A stretch of DNA of 64,000 nucleotides, from NCBI GenBank assembly GCA_001423545.1, contig LMOK01000001.1:186001-250000 (forward strand), written 5' to 3'. Origin of the DNA: Orlajensenia sp001423545. Lineage in GTDB: Bacteria > Actinomycetota > Actinomycetes > Actinomycetales > Microbacteriaceae. The translations under genes and the position numbers were made by a program. Shown here piece by piece: positions 61,611-64,000 of this stretch. Each line of letters begins with the position of its first letter. Position 1 is the stretch's first letter. The notes under the pieces are model-generated. The model was not told the origin of the DNA and searched no databases. It saw only the letters and a list, made by a program, of their open reading frames with translations.

Positions 61611-62465
61611 TCACTCGTAGCTGTGCTCCGGCGCCGGGTACACGCCCGACTCGACATCGGCCCGGTACTGGGTGACGGCGTCGAAGAGCACCGTCCGCAC
61701 GTCGGCGTACTGCCGCACGAACTTGGGCACCCTGCCGTCGCTCATCCCGGCGAAGTCGGTCCAGACGAGCAGCTGGCCGTCGACATCGGGCCCGGCGCCG
61801 ACGCCGATGGTCGGGATCGACAGTTGCTCGGTGACCTTCGCGGCGATGGTCGCCGGCACCATCTCGAGCACGACGGCGAAGGCCCCGGCATCCTGAACCG
61901 CATGCGCGTCCTCGAGAAGCTGCTTCGCCCCGCTGCCACGACCCTGGATGATGTGTCCGCCCAGTCCGTGTTCGCTCTGCGGCGTGAAACCGATGTGCGC
62001 CATGACCGGGATGCCGGCGCCGACGATGCGCCGGATCTGCTTGTAGCTGCGCACGCCGCCCTCGAGCTTCACGGCGTGGGCACCGGTCTCCTTCATGAAG
62101 CGCACCGCTGTGTGCAGCGCCTCGTCGGCACCGGTCTCGTAGGAGCCGAACGGCATGTCCGCCACGACGAGGGCGCGACTGGCGGCGTGCGCGACGGCGC
62201 GGGTCAGCGGGATCAGCTCGTCGACCGTCACCGGGAGCGTGGTGTCGTAGCCGAAGACGTTGTTGCCCGCGCTGTCGCCCACGAGCAGGAAGTCGATTCC
62301 CGCCTGGTCGAAGATACGAGCCGTGAGCTGGTCGTAACTGGTCAATCCCGTGATCGGGATGCCGTTCGCCTTGGCGTTCTGGAAGTGCCTGGTGCGCACT
62401 CTCCGCGGTCCCGTCGTGGTTCCGCCGCCGTAGGGATTGGTCTCCTCGGAAGGCTGCTCTGGCAT
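61611..62465 (-). CDS. panB: 3-methyl-2-oxobutanoate hydroxymethyltransferase
   Basis: It makes ketopantoate from 2-ketoisovalerate for pantothenate and CoA synthesis. The 284-aa barrel protein has the metal-binding DFLLVGDSAGNNVFGYDTT, the DMPFGSYE region, the catalytic Glu in FAVVLEMVPA and GVGAGPDVDGQLLVWTD. The ATG at 62465 follows a TAGACT box at 7 nt; an upstream in-frame start at 62495 was rejected. It competes with leuA for 2-ketoisovalerate. Confidence 0.94.
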   Translation of the reverse strand: MPEQPSEETNPYGGGTTTGPRRVRTRHFQNAKANGIPITGLTSYDQLTARIFDQAGIDFLLVGDSAGNNVFGYDTTLPVTVDELIPLTRAVAHAASRALVVADMPFGSYETGADEALHTAVRFMKETGAHAVKLEGGVRSYKQIRRIVGAGIPVMAHIGFTPQSEHGLGGHIIQGRGSGAKQLLEDAHAVQDAGAFAVVLEMVPATIAAKVTEQLSIPTIGVGAGPDVDGQLLVWTDFAGMSDGRVPKFVRQYADVRTVLFDAVTQYRADVESGVYPAPEHSYE

Positions 62466-62535
62466 GTCATCGAGTCTAACGACGTCAACTCGCACCGTTG
62501 GTCGATAGTCTGAGGACGTCTAGGAAAGGGCACGG

Positions 62536-63873
62536 ATGGATAAGCAGCGCGACTTCGTTCTTCGCACCATCGAGGAGCGGGGAGTCAAGTTCATCCGCTT
62601 GTGGTTCACCGACGTCGTCGGCACCCTCAAGTCGGTCGCCATCGCTCCAGCCGAGGTGGAGGGCGCGTTCGCCGAGGGCCTCGGATTCGACGGCTCGGCG
62701 ATCGAGGGCCTCACCCGCACCTTCGAGTCCGACCTGCTGGCGCATCCGGACCCCACGACGTTCCAGATCCTGCCGTGGCGCGGCGATGTCGACCCGACCG
62801 CGCGCATGTTCTGCGACATCACGACGCCCGACGGTCTGCCCGCCGTCGCCGATCCGCGCAACGTTCTCAAGCGCACCCTCGCGAAGGCGGCCGACCGGGG
62901 CTTCACCTTCTACACCCACCCCGAGATCGAGTTCTACCTGCTGAAGTCGTCGAAGTACGGCGAGAACGGGCCGGAGCCCGTCGACAGCGCCGGGTACTTC
63001 GACAACGTCCCCGGTGGCACCGCTCACGACTTCCGCCGCCGCTCGGTGCGCATGCTCGAAGACCTGGGCATCTCGGTGGAGTTCAGCCACCACGAGGCCG
63101 GCCCCGGCCAGAACGAGATCGACCTGCGCTACGCGGACGCTCTCACCACGGCAGACAACGTCATGACCTTCCGCACGGTCATCAAAGAGGTGGCCATCGA
63201 GCAGGGCGTCTATGCGACGTTCATGCCGAAGCCCTTCTCCGACAAGCCCGGCTCCGGCATGCACACGCACATGTCGCTGTTCGAGGGCGATGCGAACGCC
63301 TTCTACGAGGCCGGAGCGCAGTACCAGCTCTCCAAGACCGGTCGTCATTTCATCGCGGGCCTCCTGCGTCACGCGCCCGAGATCACCGCCGTCACGAACC
63401 AGTTCGTGAACTCCTACAAACGGCTCTGGGGCGGGGGAGAGGCTCCGAGCTTCGTCTGCTGGGGCCACAACAACCGGTCCGCGCTCATCAGGGTTCCGCT
63501 TTACAAGCCCAACAAGGGTCAGAGTGCTCGCGTCGAGTACCGTGCCATCGACTCGGCCGCGAACCCGTACCTGGCGTACTCGCTCATCCTCGCTGCCGGG
63601 CTGAAGGGCATCGAGGAGGGCTACGAGCTCCCGCCCGAGGCCGAGGACAACGTGTGGGGCCTCTCCGACACCGAGCGTCGGGCTCTCGGCTACAACGCCC
63701 TTCCCGCCAGCCTCGACCACGCCGTGTCGATCATGGAGGACTCGGAGCTGGTTGCCGAGACCTTGGGTGAGCAGGTGTTCAACTACGTCCTGCGCAACAA
63801 GCGCGAGGAGTGGGCGGCCTATCGCACCCAGGTCACGCCGTACGAGCTGCGCACCAATCTCGAGATCCTCTGA
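62536..63873 (+). CDS. glnA: Glutamine synthetase type I (GlnA2-like)
   Basis: It makes glutamine from glutamate, ammonia and ATP. The 445-aa protein has the beta-grasp N-terminus (FTDVVGTLKSVAI), the Glu-rich site HPEIEFYLL and HHEAGPGQNEIDL, MPKPFSDKPGSGMHTHMSL, NSYKRL, VEYRAIDSAANPYLA and the ELPPEAEDNVWGLSD end. The tyrosine normally adenylylated in regulated GlnA1 appears as Trp here, so it is likely not controlled by GlnE. An AGGAAAGG Shine-Dalgarno precedes the ATG. glnE follows at 11 bp. Confidence 0.93.
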   Translation: MDKQRDFVLRTIEERGVKFIRLWFTDVVGTLKSVAIAPAEVEGAFAEGLGFDGSAIEGLTRTFESDLLAHPDPTTFQILPWRGDVDPTARMFCDITTPDGLPAVADPRNVLKRTLAKAADRGFTFYTHPEIEFYLLKSSKYGENGPEPVDSAGYFDNVPGGTAHDFRRRSVRMLEDLGISVEFSHHEAGPGQNEIDLRYADALTTADNVMTFRTVIKEVAIEQGVYATFMPKPFSDKPGSGMHTHMSLFEGDANAFYEAGAQYQLSKTGRHFIAGLLRHAPEITAVTNQFVNSYKRLWGGGEAPSFVCWGHNNRSALIRVPLYKPNKGQSARVEYRAIDSAANPYLAYSLILAAGLKGIEEGYELPPEAEDNVWGLSDTERRALGYNALPASLDHAVSIMEDSELVAETLGEQVFNYVLRNKREEWAAYRTQVTPYELRTNLEIL

Positions 63874-63884
63874 CCTGTTGACGG

Positions 63885-64000
63885 ATGTCGGAACAGCGCT
63901 TCACCCTCACTGAACTCGCGCGCGTCGGTTTCTCCGATCTGAGCTCCGCGGCCGACGATCTCGCGGAACTCGGCCGGGTGACCGGCGTCGACGCCCGCGA
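63885..64000 (+). CDS. glnE: Glutamine synthetase adenylyltransferase/deadenylylase (3' partial)
   Basis: Only the first ~38 codons are in the window (MSEQRFTLTELARVGF...DDLAELGRVTGVDA). The ARVGF and LAELG pattern and the place right after a glnA2-type gene fit GlnE, which adds or removes AMP on glutamine synthetase. The start has a GGATG-type upstream sequence and 11 bp from the glnA stop. The body of the gene lies outside the window. Confidence 0.75.
   Translation, partial: MSEQRFTLTELARVGFSDLSSAADDLAELGRVTGVDAR

Overview
The window is a gene-dense, high-G+C actinobacterial chromosome segment, most likely from the family Microbacteriaceae. Support for this: the hemolysin-C/CBS–era and recO–uppS blocks, a FasR-like regulator next to fabD-fabH-acpP-fabF, a homodimeric aceE, ppgK (polyphosphate glucokinase), a glnA2–glnE pair, DUF3145, actinobacterial GTG/ATGA start overlaps and many promoters with a -10 box exactly 6 nt from the start codon. 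No prophage, insertion sequence, integrase or CRISPR array was seen. It reads as core chromosome with a few accessory cassettes.

Layout. 1-1.8 kb: end of a CorC/CBS protein and era. 1.8-6.1 kb: a sensor kinase/response regulator pair and a LolD/FtsX-type ABC transporter. 6.25-8.2 kb: leuA behind a 14-codon leader peptide with three consecutive CTT leucine codons and two mutually exclusive hairpins, a likely leucine attenuator. 8.3-16.4 kb: housekeeping genes (TRIC-type channel, recO, uppS, DsbA-like oxidoreductase with a 40-aa Cys peptide, a YbaK-like deacylase, dusB, dgt, dnaG). 16.6-24.1 kb: a peptide ABC transporter operon with three nucleotide-binding domains and a 2-hydroxyacid dehydrogenase. 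24.1-31.8 kb: tRNA-Asn, a second two-component system, a kinase-like protein lacking its phospho-histidine coupled to azlCD, def, a DMT transporter, a glycosyltransferase and tRNA-Met. 31.8-37.6 kb: small accessory genes, an AlkA-like glycosylase, a PolA-like polymerase, a PadR regulator and DUF3145. 37.6-47.0 kb: an MFS pump, the FAS-II operon, its PucR/FasR-type regulator and aceE, linking acetyl-CoA supply to lipid synthesis. 47.2-52.3 kb: peroxiredoxin, two DUF1345-like paralogues, tRNA-Val, an EamA transporter, a Nif3-like protein, a zinc-ribbon protein and the RNase P RNA. 52.4-60.5 kb: a complete kdpFABCDE potassium-uptake operon on the minus strand, preceded by an extra 27-codon membrane peptide and tandem 11-bp repeats that look like a KdpE operator. 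60.5-64 kb: ppgK, a small SPOR-like gene, panB, glnA2 and the start of glnE.

Functional themes are central biosynthesis (leucine, pantothenate, glutamine, fatty acids), DNA and tRNA maintenance, envelope sensing and transport. The least explained signals are the leuA leader, the symmetric 40-bp divergent leaderless promoters (def/DMT and ppgK/SPOR), the histidine-less kinase in the azlCD operon, the kdp leader ORF, the DsbA-linked CEGDSC peptide, and a strand-symmetric excess of GGATGC/GCATCC.
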